Positions 55,063-63,321 of a stretch of DNA of 64,000 bases are shown here, piece by piece. Source of the DNA: Microbacterium keratanolyticum (lineage in GTDB: Bacteria > Actinomycetota > Actinomycetes > Actinomycetales > Microbacteriaceae). The stretch is taken from the NCBI RefSeq assembly GCF_016907255.1, contig NZ_JAFBBQ010000001.1:372001-436000 (forward strand), given 5' to 3'. The notes under the pieces were generated by a model that worked only from the letters and a program-made list of their open reading frames with translations, made no database searches and was not told the DNA's origin. A program made the translations under genes and the position numbers. The number at the start of each line of letters is the position of its first letter. The first letter of the stretch is position 1.

Positions 55063-55740
55063 TCAGGGCTCCGTGCGCGTGAACCGCCAGGGCAGCATCC
55101 CCGTCTCCAGACGATGCCTTCCCCCCGGCAGACCATCCGACGCATGCTCCTCGTCACCCTCCCAGAGGAAGGTCTGCCCCTCGGGTGCGTCGAGCAGCTG
55201 CGTCGTGAACAGGGTCGCGTGCTCCTCGCGCAACCGGGCCTGTGCGAGCACGTCAGCGACACTCCCCCTCCCCACCAGGGACTCGAGCGTCACCCACGTC
55301 GGCGGGAAGAGCACGATATCGCCTGCAGCATGCCGAGCCAGCGCCTCCTCCGGCGTCATCCACTGTGCCTCGACAACCTCGTCAGCCGCAGGCATCAGCT
55401 CGCCACCCGGATCCGGCGCGACGAAGAACCAGGTGCGGATCCGCACGGGCACGTGGACAGGCGGATGCCACCGCGACAGCGCGACGCACTCACTCAGGTC
55501 AAGTCCGACTTCCTCCTGCGTCTCCCGCACGGCCGCCCTGCGCGCCGACTCCCGCTCTCCGTGAAGGGCGCCTCCGGCCTCCACCCGGTCACCCGGCTCG
55601 ACCTTCCCGCCGGGGAACACCCATCCGCTCGCGAACGAGCCGCGGTCCGGACGGCGCAGCATGAGCACCTCCGGGCCGCGCGCGGAGTCCCGCAGGATGA
55701 CCGCCGTGCCGGCGATCGGCAGCTCGACTTCTGCATCCAC
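55063..55740 (-). CDS. Nudix hydrolase
   Basis: A 225-residue protein with the Nudix core AAVRETQEEVGLDL preceded by VFPGGKVEPGDR. The box is interrupted by a longer loop between PGGK and RE than the standard 23-residue motif, as in NUDT19-like members. The GTG at 55740 is chosen because GGAG lies 9 nt before it and the upstream gene ends at 55758. Substrate unknown; related enzymes act on CoA derivatives. Follows the thiamine-binding gene by 17 nt. Confidence 0.85.
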   Translation of the reverse strand: MDAEVELPIAGTAVILRDSARGPEVLMLRRPDRGSFASGWVFPGGKVEPGDRVEAGGALHGERESARRAAVRETQEEVGLDLSECVALSRWHPPVHVPVRIRTWFFVAPDPGGELMPAADEVVEAQWMTPEEALARHAAGDIVLFPPTWVTLESLVGRGSVADVLAQARLREEHATLFTTQLLDAPEGQTFLWEGDEEHASDGLPGGRHRLETGMLPWRFTRTEP

Positions 55741-55757
55741 GACGAGACGCTCCGCGC

Positions 55758-56072
55758 TCAGTCGCCCACGGCCTCGTCGATCGCGCGCTCCAGGCGTTCG
55801 ATCTTGCCGTCGAGCTCTCCTGTATAGCCCGGACGGATATCCGCCTTCAGGACCAGCGAGACGCGCGAGCCGAAACGCCCGACCTCCTCGGTAGCGCGCT
55901 TGACGACATCCATGACCGCATCCCACTCCCCCTCGATCTCGGTGAACATGCTGGTCGTCCGGTGGGGCAGACCCGAGTCGCGGACGACCCGGACAGCAGC
56001 GGCAACCGCGTCATGCACGGAGCCGTCTTCACGGCCCGTGCCGGAGGGAGCGACAGAGAATGCGACGAGCAT
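55758..56072 (-). CDS. MTH1187 family thiamine-binding protein
   Basis: A 104-residue ferredoxin-like-fold protein: MLVAFSVAPSG, TTSMFTEIEGEWDAVMDVVK and SRVSLVLKADIRPG are family blocks. Members bind thiamine or its precursors and often lie near transport genes. Head of a two-gene unit with the Nudix gene. Confidence 0.88.
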   Translation of the reverse strand: MLVAFSVAPSGTGREDGSVHDAVAAAVRVVRDSGLPHRTTSMFTEIEGEWDAVMDVVKRATEEVGRFGSRVSLVLKADIRPGYTGELDGKIERLERAIDEAVGD

Positions 56073-56138
56073 GATGTGGCCTTTCAGACGGCGGAGGCGG
56101 ATGCTACGACTCTAACCACCGCTCTCCGCGATCCAGGC

Positions 56139-57119
56139 TCAACGGAAGACCCTGCTGATCGAGGAAGCCACCTGCGCGGCCTGCATCCAGAGCGCGAAGC
56201 GCATTGCCGGGCGCATGATCCATCCGGTCACCATGCGAAGAGGGCGACGCGGGCGCTGTCCGGTCAGCTCCCACGCAAAGGAGATCTTCAGCTGGGTGCC
56301 ACCTGCGGCGGGTTCGAGTGCGAGCGCCACCAGACGGGTGTTGAGATCGGGGCGCTCCGGGTAGCGAAACCGCCACTCCACCCGGGAGCTGTCCTTCTGC
56401 GCCAGCAGTTCGACGCGCTGGTACTCAAGCCCCTGGCCGAGGCGGACCTCTTTTCCGTCGGGCGTTCGTGTCCTCGTGCGTGCAACCCAGGGTCCGCCCT
56501 CGGCGGGTTCGACCTCGGCGACATTGAGGTCCCATTCCGGAAGGCGCGCGGGATCAGCGACGAGGGTCCACACCTCCGCCACAGGGGCGGGGATGAATGC
56601 CTGCGATGTGCGCGTGATCGCACGATCCGTGCGAGTGAACCGCGCCTGATCCGGAACCACGCCCGCGGCATCCGCGAGACGATCCCCCACCTGCTCCGGG
56701 GTCACACCGAGTCGCGCGAGGACCTGTTCCACGCGACCGCTGGGCTCTTCCAGGAGCGCGAGGAGCACCGCCGAGGGTCCGCCATCGCCCACACTGACCT
56801 TGTCAAGGACACGCATCGCGCGATCGCTCCACTCATAGCCACCGGTCTCGTGGAACACGATGCGCTGCTGCGCCGCATTCATGATCTCGACGCCCAGCAG
56901 GCCGAGCTCAGCGTCGCGCTGGTGCGCCACGGCCTCGCGCAACGCTGTCAGCGAGACCCCGAGCCCGCGCAGCACCTGCCCCGCAGGCTGCTCGCTGAGA
57001 CTCAGCGCCATCAGCAGATGTTCCAGGTCGGCGGTGCGCTCGCCGGTGCGAGATGCCTCTTCCATCGCGGCGAGGGAGAGCTGATGGCTGGTCGCGACCA
57101 TACGGGCAGGCTTGCTCAT
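56139..57119 (-). CDS. Clp N-domain fused to SRPBCC (polyketide cyclase-like) domain
   Basis: A 326-residue soluble protein. Residues 1 to about 150 form a Clp_N double repeat: SHQLSLAAMEEASRTGERTA and LEHLLMALS, then WSDRAMRVLDKVSVGDGGPS and LLALLEE. No AAA+ domain follows; instead residues about 165-295 form an SRPBCC/START-like ligand domain (AFIPAPVAEVWTLVADPARL then PEWDLNVAEVE), ending in an amphipathic helix. Clp_N domains select substrates for ClpP-type unfoldases, so the fusion might act as an adaptor sensing a small hydrophobic ligand; this is a hypothesis. ATGA overlap with the small HTH gene upstream. Confidence 0.8.
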   Translation of the reverse strand: MSKPARMVATSHQLSLAAMEEASRTGERTADLEHLLMALSLSEQPAGQVLRGLGVSLTALREAVAHQRDAELGLLGVEIMNAAQQRIVFHETGGYEWSDRAMRVLDKVSVGDGGPSAVLLALLEEPSGRVEQVLARLGVTPEQVGDRLADAAGVVPDQARFTRTDRAITRTSQAFIPAPVAEVWTLVADPARLPEWDLNVAEVEPAEGGPWVARTRTRTPDGKEVRLGQGLEYQRVELLAQKDSSRVEWRFRYPERPDLNTRLVALALEPAAGGTQLKISFAWELTGQRPRRPLRMVTGWIMRPAMRFALWMQAAQVASSISRVFR

Positions 57120-57361
57120 GCGTTCCTCCGGGGAATGTCGATGTTCTGGTCGATGCGCTTCGCGTACTTCTTGTGCACCGCTTGTCGCGTCACGCCGAGC
57201 GCATCCGCGATGTGTTGCCAGCTCATCCCTGCGCGCAGCGCCGCTTCGACCTGGCGCAGTTCGAGGACATCGGCGAGTGTGCGCAGGGAGGCGACGGCGC
57301 GAAGCCCTGCGCGAGGGTCGCTCGTGTCGGCGGCGACGGCGGTGATCTGCGGCGAATCCAT
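57116..57361 (-). CDS. small helix-turn-helix regulator
   Basis: An 81-residue protein. The C-terminal half is a helix-turn-helix: QVEAALRAGMSWQHIADALG then VTRQAVHKKYAKRID. The ATG lies 6 nt after TAGGTT, so the transcript is leaderless. Two palindromes CAAC-N4-GTTG lie on its own promoter, which suggests autoregulation. Co-translated with the Clp_N-SRPBCC gene. Confidence 0.8.
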   Translation of the reverse strand: MDSPQITAVAADTSDPRAGLRAVASLRTLADVLELRQVEAALRAGMSWQHIADALGVTRQAVHKKYAKRIDQNIDIPRRNA

Positions 57362-57366
57362 GCTGT

Positions 57367-57406
57367 CAACCTACGTTGCTTAAACGAGTTGTGTCAACCT
57401 TGGTTG
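57367..57406 (-). promoter_or_regulatory. promoter and tandem operators of the HTH / Clp_N-SRPBCC operon
   Basis: On the minus strand, -35 TTGACA (57392-57397), 18-bp spacer, -10 TAGGTT (57368-57373), ATG 6 nt on. Two dyads CAACCTACGTTG (57367-57378) and CAACCTTGGTTG (57395-57406), centres 28 bp apart, sit on the -10 and -35; the surrounding 17-mers match at 15 positions. The -35 site overlaps the 3' end of the GT87 gene. Confidence 0.7.
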
Positions 57407-58635
57407 CTAAGGAGGGGAGATCGCTCCTGCACCATCCGCCGCACGCTCACGACGAGCAATACGACCAACAGCACGTTGCGCGCCGAGAGCACCAGAATCG
57501 GCCCCCATTCCGCGCGCAGCAGGCTGTCGTAAGTGAGCGGATAGACCACGCACGTCAGCGCGCAGAGCACCAGAACAAGAATCGCGGGAGCGAGCGCCCG
57601 GCGCCGGTCCCACACGATCCAGAGCACCACAGGAGCGAGCAGCCACGTCTGAAACTGCGGAGAACCCACCTTGTTGCACACGATCAGCGCCGTCGCCAAC
57701 GCCAGAACCAGCGGTGGCAGCAGCCGCAGCGCGGATGCTCCGCCTCGAACCCGCCACACGGCGAGCGCGAGCAGGCCGACAACCCCGAGCACGAGAAGGG
57801 GCGTCAGAAGGGACGCGACCTGGTCGACACCGCGTGCGGACACCTGGAAGGTGAGGATGTCGAAGTCATAGGCGATGACCGCCGACCCCGCCGCAGCCAT
57901 CCAGAGGAACGGCGTCGCCGCAACGGCCTCGACCTGCAGTCCGCGGTCGCCCTGCTCTGTGAGGAACCCGAGCAGGTGCGCACCGCCGCCGGCGAACACG
58001 ACGGCGAGCGCGACCAGCACGCTGACACCAGCACCCGCGATCAGGAGGGTGAGTCGCTGTCGCAGCAGCACCACTCCCGCAGCGATCAGCACGCCGGGCC
58101 AGATCTTGATCCAGGCGCCGACCGTGAGCAGCACTGCCGCCACGCGCGGACGCCCGACCAGCCAGAGCGCACCGAGCACCCCCAGCGGAACGGTCACCGC
58201 GTCGATGCGATACAGCGCGATCGGGCCGAGTGCGAGCAGCGCGACGACCCAGAAAGCAGCCGCCCACAGGCGGGATCGCGCACGCCCGCGCCCGAGCAGA
58301 AGGGCGAAGGCGATGAGATCGAGGATTGTGACCTGCACGATCCAGGCGACCAGGTACGAGGAGGCGGCCCCCGTGAGCGGTGCAATGACGGAGGCGATCC
58401 CCTGCGCGGCGAGCATCGGCAGCAGAGCAAGCTGCGGATAGACCCACGAGACATCAACACCTACGATCGCGCCCCCGGCGAGCGCATCGCGCGACCAGGG
58501 GTCGTAGACGAGCACCACATCGCCCATGGGCTGGCTCGGATACACCCAACCCATCCACGCCACGAGCACGTGGACCAGCAGGAAGGCGGCGAGGAAGATC
58601 GGGACGACCGGCGACACCGACCGCGTGCGACTCAT
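57394..58635 (-). CDS. GT87/DUF2029 polyprenol-phosphate-mannose-type glycosyltransferase
   Basis: A 413-residue polytopic protein with about ten membrane helices. An early extracytoplasmic loop carries DVVLVYDPWS with the acidic pair, and the central WIKIWPGVLIAAGVVLLR segment is typical of GT-C family 87 mannosyltransferases, which build lipomannan-type glycans outside the membrane. The ATG overlaps the stop of the NAD(P)HX dehydratase gene (ATGA). Its last codons lie within the promoter of the next operon. Confidence 0.8.
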   Translation of the reverse strand: MSRTRSVSPVVPIFLAAFLLVHVLVAWMGWVYPSQPMGDVVLVYDPWSRDALAGGAIVGVDVSWVYPQLALLPMLAAQGIASVIAPLTGAASSYLVAWIVQVTILDLIAFALLLGRGRARSRLWAAAFWVVALLALGPIALYRIDAVTVPLGVLGALWLVGRPRVAAVLLTVGAWIKIWPGVLIAAGVVLLRQRLTLLIAGAGVSVLVALAVVFAGGGAHLLGFLTEQGDRGLQVEAVAATPFLWMAAAGSAVIAYDFDILTFQVSARGVDQVASLLTPLLVLGVVGLLALAVWRVRGGASALRLLPPLVLALATALIVCNKVGSPQFQTWLLAPVVLWIVWDRRRALAPAILVLVLCALTCVVYPLTYDSLLRAEWGPILVLSARNVLLVVLLVVSVRRMVQERSPLLSNQG

Positions 58636-59453
58636 GCGCGCAGCATCCGCGCGATGATCGACGGCAGCGCCTCGGCGACATCGAGCGCGACGATCGGATG
58701 CCCGGGAGCGGCGTCCTCCACCCCCGCAGCGAAGGCCGCGGCATGACCGTGCAGCCAAGCAGCCGCCGCTGCGGCATCCGCAAGCGGAGCCTCCGGGTTC
58801 GCCGCGATCAGGGTGCCGATCATGCCCGCGAGCACGTCCCCCGTACCGGCGACCGCCAGCCACGAGGTCGGGCTCTGCACGACACGGACACCCCCGGCAG
58901 GATCCGCGATCACGGTCTCTGCCCCTTTGAGCAGCACGGTGGCATCGAGCTCACGTGCGGCCGCTGCCGCGCGACGCCAGGAATCCTCTTCATCGGAGAG
59001 CCCCAGGAGCGTACCCAGTCTCGCGAACTCCCCCGCGTGCGGCGTGACCACCACCGGAGACGCGGCACCGATCGCGAGGTCCAGGGCGCCGGCGTCCACG
59101 ACCACCGGGCTCGACTCCTGCAGCAGCGCACGCAGCTCCTGCTCCTCGTGCGGTGTTCGTGCGGCCGCATCCGTCCCCGACCCGATCACCCAGGCACCCA
59201 CGCGCCCCTCGACGAGCACGGTCTCGGGCCGGCGTGCCAGAACCAGCGCCGACGGCAGGGAATCCCCGACGTATCGCACGAGTCCCGCTCCGGCGCGCCA
59301 CGCGCCCTCCACGCCGAGAATCGCCGCTCCCGGATAGCGCGCAGAACCCGTGCGCAGCCCTACGACACCGCGCGAGTACTTGTCGTCCTCGGCGAGCGGA
59401 GCCCGCACGAATCGTGCCGTATCGGCTGCAGACCAGACGTGCGCAGTAACCAT
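58632..59453 (-). CDS. nnrD: ADP-dependent NAD(P)H-hydrate dehydratase
   Basis: A 273-residue ribokinase-like enzyme repairing hydrated NAD(P)H. Blocks KYSRGVVGLRTGS, PGAAILGVEGAWRAGAGLV, VVVTPHAGEFARL and the phosphate-binding AVAGTGDVLAGMIG are intact. The epimerase domain (NnrE) that is often fused is absent. TACCGT lies 6 nt before the ATG at 59453. Confidence 0.93.
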   Translation of the reverse strand: MVTAHVWSAADTARFVRAPLAEDDKYSRGVVGLRTGSARYPGAAILGVEGAWRAGAGLVRYVGDSLPSALVLARRPETVLVEGRVGAWVIGSGTDAAARTPHEEQELRALLQESSPVVVDAGALDLAIGAASPVVVTPHAGEFARLGTLLGLSDEEDSWRRAAAAARELDATVLLKGAETVIADPAGGVRVVQSPTSWLAVAGTGDVLAGMIGTLIAANPEAPLADAAAAAAWLHGHAAAFAAGVEDAAPGHPIVALDVAEALPSIIARMLRA

Positions 59454-59459
59454 TCCCCC

Positions 59460-59465
59460 ACGGTA
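59460..59465 (-). promoter_or_regulatory. -10 box, leaderless promoter of nnrD
   Basis: TACCGT (minus strand), 6 nt before the ATG at 59453; divergent from the OYE promoter 50 bp away. Confidence 0.5.
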
Positions 59466-59514
59466 GTCGTGACAGCCCGTGACGCACGATGCCCACCTGC
59501 TCACCACCCACCAT

Positions 59515-59520
59515 TACGGT
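59515..59520 (+). promoter_or_regulatory. -10 box, leaderless promoter of the Old Yellow Enzyme gene
   Basis: TACGGT (plus), 6 nt before the ATG at 59527. Confidence 0.5.
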
Positions 59521-59526
59521 CGAAGC

Positions 59527-60594
59527 ATGAGCGCGCTCTTCACCCCCTTGACCCTTCGTGCCGTGACCTTTCCCAATCGCGCCTGGGTCTCACCGATGTG
59601 CATGTACAGCGCCGTCGACGGGGTGCCGCAGATCTGGCACCTCACGCACCTCACGCAGTTCGCATCCGGCGGCGCGGGACTCATCGTCGCCGAGGCGACC
59701 GCGGTGACTCCGGAGGGCCGCATCTCGCCTCGTGACACCGGGCTGTGGAACGACACCCAACGCGACGCCTGGGCACCCATCGTGGCCGAGGTCCACGCCC
59801 GCGGCGCGAAGATCGGCGTGCAGCTCGCGCACGCCGGGCGCAAGGCGTCAACGTGGTGGCCGTTCGCGTCCCAGCACGGGTCCGTCCCGGTGTCGGAGGG
59901 AGGATGGACGACCGTCGCGCCGTCCGCCGTGGCGTTCGAGGGCTTTGCAGAACCTGCCGCGCTGGATACGGCAGGGATCGCAGGCGTGGTCGCAGCATTC
60001 CGCGCCGCAGCCCGCCGCGCGCTCGACGCCGGATTCGATGTTCTGGAGCTGCACGGTGCGCACGGGTACCTGCTGCATCAGTTCCTCTCGCCGCTCAGCA
60101 ACCGGCGCACCGACGAATACGGCGGATCGCTCGAGAATCGCGCACGGCTGCTGCTGGAGGTTCTCGATGCGGTCCGCGCCGAGGCCGGTGAAGACGTGCC
60201 GATCCTCGTCCGCATCTCGGCAACCGATCACGCCGAGGGCGGCTTCACTCCCGACGAGGCCACGCTCGTCGCGGCATGGACACTCGCTCACGGCGCCGAC
60301 TTCATCGACGTCTCCAGCGGCGGACTCGTCGCCCACCAGCAGATCACCCTCGGGCCGGGCTACCAGGTCCCCCTCGCCCGTCAGGTGCGCCGTCAAGGAC
60401 GCACGCCCGTCTCCGCCGTGGGTCTCATCACGAGCGCCGCGCACGCCGAGCAGGTTCTCGTCAACGGAGATGCGGATGCTGTCTTCCTCGGCCGCGAGTG
60501 GCTCCGCGATCCGCATTTCGCGCTGCGCGCCGCGCATGAGCTCGGCGCAGAGGTCACCTGGCCCGATCAGTACCTGCGCGCACGCTGGCGCTGA
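59527..60594 (+). CDS. NADH:flavin oxidoreductase (Old Yellow Enzyme, YqjM-like)
   Basis: A 355-residue FMN TIM-barrel ene-reductase. The redox-modulating Cys25 lies in SPMCMYSA as in YqjM, substrate-binding His in LAHAGRK and HGAHGYLLHQFLSP, and the FMN region GLITSAAHAEQVL with LGREWLRDP. It reduces activated C=C bonds of enones; the natural substrate is unknown. Ends at the hairpin 60605-60641. Confidence 0.95.
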   Translation: MSALFTPLTLRAVTFPNRAWVSPMCMYSAVDGVPQIWHLTHLTQFASGGAGLIVAEATAVTPEGRISPRDTGLWNDTQRDAWAPIVAEVHARGAKIGVQLAHAGRKASTWWPFASQHGSVPVSEGGWTTVAPSAVAFEGFAEPAALDTAGIAGVVAAFRAAARRALDAGFDVLELHGAHGYLLHQFLSPLSNRRTDEYGGSLENRARLLLEVLDAVRAEAGEDVPILVRISATDHAEGGFTPDEATLVAAWTLAHGADFIDVSSGGLVAHQQITLGPGYQVPLARQVRRQGRTPVSAVGLITSAAHAEQVLVNGDADAVFLGREWLRDPHFALRAAHELGAEVTWPDQYLRARWR

Positions 60595-60604
60595 CCGCCG
60601 ACAC

Positions 60605-60641
60605 GAAGGCGCCCACCCGGATGATCCGGGCGGGCGCCTTC
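60605..60641. terminator. hairpin shared by two convergent genes
   Basis: A 17-bp stem with one mismatch (GAAGGCGCCCACCCGGA against its partner) and a 3-nt loop, between the OYE gene (stop 60594) and the CNNM operon (stop 60657). It can end transcription in both directions. Confidence 0.75.
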
Positions 60642-60656
60642 TCCGTTGCTCTCGGA

Positions 60657-61715
60657 TCAGCGTCCGTGGCCGCGACGCGTCGCGTCCTGCACCTCTCCGA
60701 CGAGCTCCTCGATGATGTCCTCAAGGAACAGCACGGCGGTCGTGCGACCTTCGCTGTTGCGCACGCGCGCAAGGTGGCGTCCCTTGCGGCGCATGAGCGC
60801 GAGGGCGTCCTCGAGATCCGTGTCCTCCTGCACCGGCACCATGTGGTGGATGCGCTTGGCCGGAATGGGCTGCGTCGAGGTGGTCGCGTCGTTCGACGGA
60901 TCCATCGCGCGCAGCACATCCTTGAGGTGGACATAGCCGGTCGGCTCGCCGTCTTCGACGAGCACATAGCGCGAGAAGCCGTGCTTTGCGACCGCACGCT
61001 CGATGTCACCCGGCGTCGCGCCTTCCGGCAGCGTGACGAGGTCAGCGAGCGGCACCGCGATGTCGCGCGCCTTCTTGACCGTGAACTCCACGACGGCACT
61101 CACGGTCCCTGCGGAGTCGTCCAACACGCCTTCACGCTGGGACTGCGTCACGATCGTCGCGACCTCCCCAAGAGTGAAAGCCGAGGCGACCTCGTTCTTC
61201 GGCTCGACGCGGAACAGGCGCAGCACGCCGTTCGCGATCGAGTTGAGCGCCCAGATGATCGGGTGGAAGACCCGCGAGACCCAGACCAGTGGCGGCGCGA
61301 GCAGCAGCACAGCGCGGTCGGGCAGCGAGAACGCGAGGTTCTTCGGCACCATCTCGCCGAACACGACGTGCAGGAACGAGACGATGATGAGTGCGATCGC
61401 GAAGGCGATCACATCTACGGCTCCGGAGGGAAGCCCCGTCGCGTACAGCGGCACGGCCAGGAGGTGGTGGATCGCCGGCTCCGACACGTTCAGAATCAGC
61501 AGCGAGCACACCGTGATGCCCAGCTGCGAGGTCGCCAGCATGAGCGTGGCGTGTTCCATCGCGAACAGCGCGGTCTTCGCCGCACGCGATCCGCGCTCGG
61601 CGCGCGGCTCGATCTGCGAGCGCCGCGCTGAGATCACCGCGAACTCCGCGGCGACGAAGAAGGCGTTCGCCGCGAGCAGCACGAAGAGCCAGAGAAGGCC
61701 TGCCCAATCGTTCAT
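60657..61715 (-). CDS. CNNM/CorC-type membrane protein with CBS pair (second gene)
   Basis: A 352-residue protein: N-terminal DUF21/CNNM membrane domain with three or four helices (NAFFVAAEFAVISARRSQIE; GEMVPKNLA), then a CBS-domain pair ending in FLEDIIEELVGEVQD. The C-terminal CorC_HlyC domain of the longer relatives is missing. CNNM proteins handle Mg2+ (Na+-driven efflux) in other organisms. ATGA overlap with the upstream paralogue. Confidence 0.9.
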   Translation of the reverse strand: MNDWAGLLWLFVLLAANAFFVAAEFAVISARRSQIEPRAERGSRAAKTALFAMEHATLMLATSQLGITVCSLLILNVSEPAIHHLLAVPLYATGLPSGAVDVIAFAIALIIVSFLHVVFGEMVPKNLAFSLPDRAVLLLAPPLVWVSRVFHPIIWALNSIANGVLRLFRVEPKNEVASAFTLGEVATIVTQSQREGVLDDSAGTVSAVVEFTVKKARDIAVPLADLVTLPEGATPGDIERAVAKHGFSRYVLVEDGEPTGYVHLKDVLRAMDPSNDATTSTQPIPAKRIHHMVPVQEDTDLEDALALMRRKGRHLARVRNSEGRTTAVLFLEDIIEELVGEVQDATRRGHGR

Positions 61716-63031
61716 CGGGACACCTCCTCTTCGCCGTCCGCGACCGGCGAGGGCGTGAACCTCAGGCGCTGGATGCGACGGCCGTCCATATGCACGACCG
61801 TGAGGGTTCCGCCGGGCGTCTCCACCACGTCACCGGTCACGGGCACACGTTCGAGGACGCTCATGACATAGCCACCCACGGTGTCGTAGACATCTCCTTC
61901 AGGGACCACGACGCCCGTGCGGCTAAGTAGCTCATCCGGACGCAGCTCCGCGGGGAAGCTCAGCGAATCCTGCGAGCGCACAATGCCCGCACGACTGCGG
62001 TCATGCTCGTCGAGAACCTCGCCGACGATCTCTTCCACGAGGTCTTCCAGAGTCACCACACCCGCAGTGCCCCCGTACTCGTCGATGACGATCGCCATCT
62101 GGTAGCCGCGGCTGCGAATCTCGGCGAGAAGCGCGTCGAGGTGCACCGTCTCCGGAACGCGCAGCGGCTCGGTTGCCAGCGCGGCGGCCGGAACATCTGC
62201 CCGGCGTTCCCGTGGCACGGAGACAGCGGCCTTCAGGTGCACCACGCCCGTGATGTCGTCGAGCGAATCGTCATAGACCGGAAAGCGACTGTGACCAGTG
62301 CGCATCGCGAGCTGAATCACATCGTCGGCGGAATCGCCCGCGGACACAGCGTGCATGCTCGGCCGAGCGGTCATCACGTCGCCTGCGGTCAGGCGAGAGA
62401 ACGTGAGGCTGCGGTCAAGCAGGGTCGCGGTATCGGCTTCGAGCATTCCGGCGATCGCAGAGCGACGCACGAGAGAGGAGAGCTCCTCCGCCGTGCGCGC
62501 ACCCGAGAGCTCTTCCTTGGGCTCGATGCCCATCGAGCGGATCACGGCGTTCGCGCTGCCGTTCAATCCCAGGATCGCCGGCTTGAAGACAGTCGTGAAG
62601 AGCGTCTGGAACGGGATCACAAGCTTGGCTGTCGCCAGCGGCAGGGCGAGCGCGAAGTTCTTCGGCACGAGTTCACCGAGAATCATCGACAGCACAGTCG
62701 CGGTCGTCATCGACACCACGACCGCGATCGGAGACACCGCGGCTTCCGCGATCCCCCAGTCCGTCAGCACCGGGCGCAGGAGATTCGAGAGCGCCGGCTC
62801 CATCGTGTAACCGGTGAGCAGCGTCGTCAGCGTGATTCCGAGTTGCGCAGAGGACAGGTGCGTGGAGGTGATCTTCAATGCGGCGATCGTCATCGCAAGC
62901 CGCGTCTCACCCCGAGCCTGTCGCGCTTCTAGGTCGGCCCGGTCCAGGTTCACCAGCGCGAATTCGCTGGCGACGAAGAGGCCGGTACCGACCGTGAGCA
63001 GAAGCCCCACGCCCAACATGATGTAGTCCAT
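61712..63031 (-). CDS. CNNM/CorC-type membrane protein with CBS and CorC_HlyC domains
   Basis: A 439-residue protein: DUF21/CNNM membrane domain ([35 protein letters not shown]), CBS pair (about 215-340, [37 protein letters not shown]), and a C-terminal CorC_HlyC transporter-associated domain ([10 protein letters not shown]). Older annotations call these hemolysins. First of a two-gene operon; the pair may form a heteromer for Mg2+/Co2+ handling. Confidence 0.92.
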   Translation of the reverse strand: MDYIMLGVGLLLTVGTGLFVASEFALVNLDRADLEARQARGETRLAMTIAALKITSTHLSSAQLGITLTTLLTGYTMEPALSNLLRPVLTDWGIAEAAVSPIAVVVSMTTATVLSMILGELVPKNFALALPLATAKLVIPFQTLFTTVFKPAILGLNGSANAVIRSMGIEPKEELSGARTAEELSSLVRRSAIAGMLEADTATLLDRSLTFSRLTAGDVMTARPSMHAVSAGDSADDVIQLAMRTGHSRFPVYDDSLDDITGVVHLKAAVSVPRERRADVPAAALATEPLRVPETVHLDALLAEIRSRGYQMAIVIDEYGGTAGVVTLEDLVEEIVGEVLDEHDRSRAGIVRSQDSLSFPAELRPDELLSRTGVVVPEGDVYDTVGGYVMSVLERVPVTGDVVETPGGTLTVVHMDGRRIQRLRFTPSPVADGEEEVSR

Positions 63032-63090
63032 CAGTGCATCCCCTCCGAAGAGGAGGCCGGGCAGTGGGGCGATGTATTACAAGAGGGAGG

Positions 63091-63155
63091 GTCGTCCATA
63101 GTGACGACGATTCTACCCAGATCCCATGAGCATCTTCTGGTCTCGCGCGAGACCA
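63091..63155 (-). promoter_or_regulatory. promoter region of the CNNM operon with two palindromes
   Basis: TAGAAT (63110-63115, minus) is the likely -10. An inverted repeat GTCGTC-N6-GACGAC (63091-63108) lies at the expected start of transcription, and an 18-bp perfect palindrome TGGTCTCGCGCGAGACCA (63138-63155) lies about 25-40 bp upstream of the -10, near the -35. No M-box or other metal riboswitch was recognised in the roughly 70-nt leader. Confidence 0.5.
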
Positions 63156-63222
63156 ATAATTACACAGGCCCTTCCCACCCGATTCGTGCGTTCTCCCGGC
63201 CTCAGACGCCACGGATACCCAG

Positions 63223-63228
63223 TAGGCT
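63223..63228 (+). promoter_or_regulatory. candidate -10 of kgd
   Basis: TAGGCT (plus), 93 nt before the GTG of kgd. The remainder of the gap between the CNNM operon and kgd shows nothing else. Confidence 0.45.
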
Positions 63229-63321
63229 TGAAGGCCGAGCGTGACAGATCTCGGGAACCGCCCGAGACAGATCCGCAGACATCTTCAACGATGAAGCCAA
63301 GATGAAAGAGGGCGATCGAGC

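Noticed and set aside
60657..63031. Hemolysins
   Set aside because: Old annotation for CNNM/CorC-type CBS proteins; the domain content indicates ion transport rather than cell lysis.
63032..63110. M-box (Mg2+) or Mn2+ riboswitch before the CNNM operon
   Set aside because: The leader is only about 70 nt and shows none of the conserved loops.
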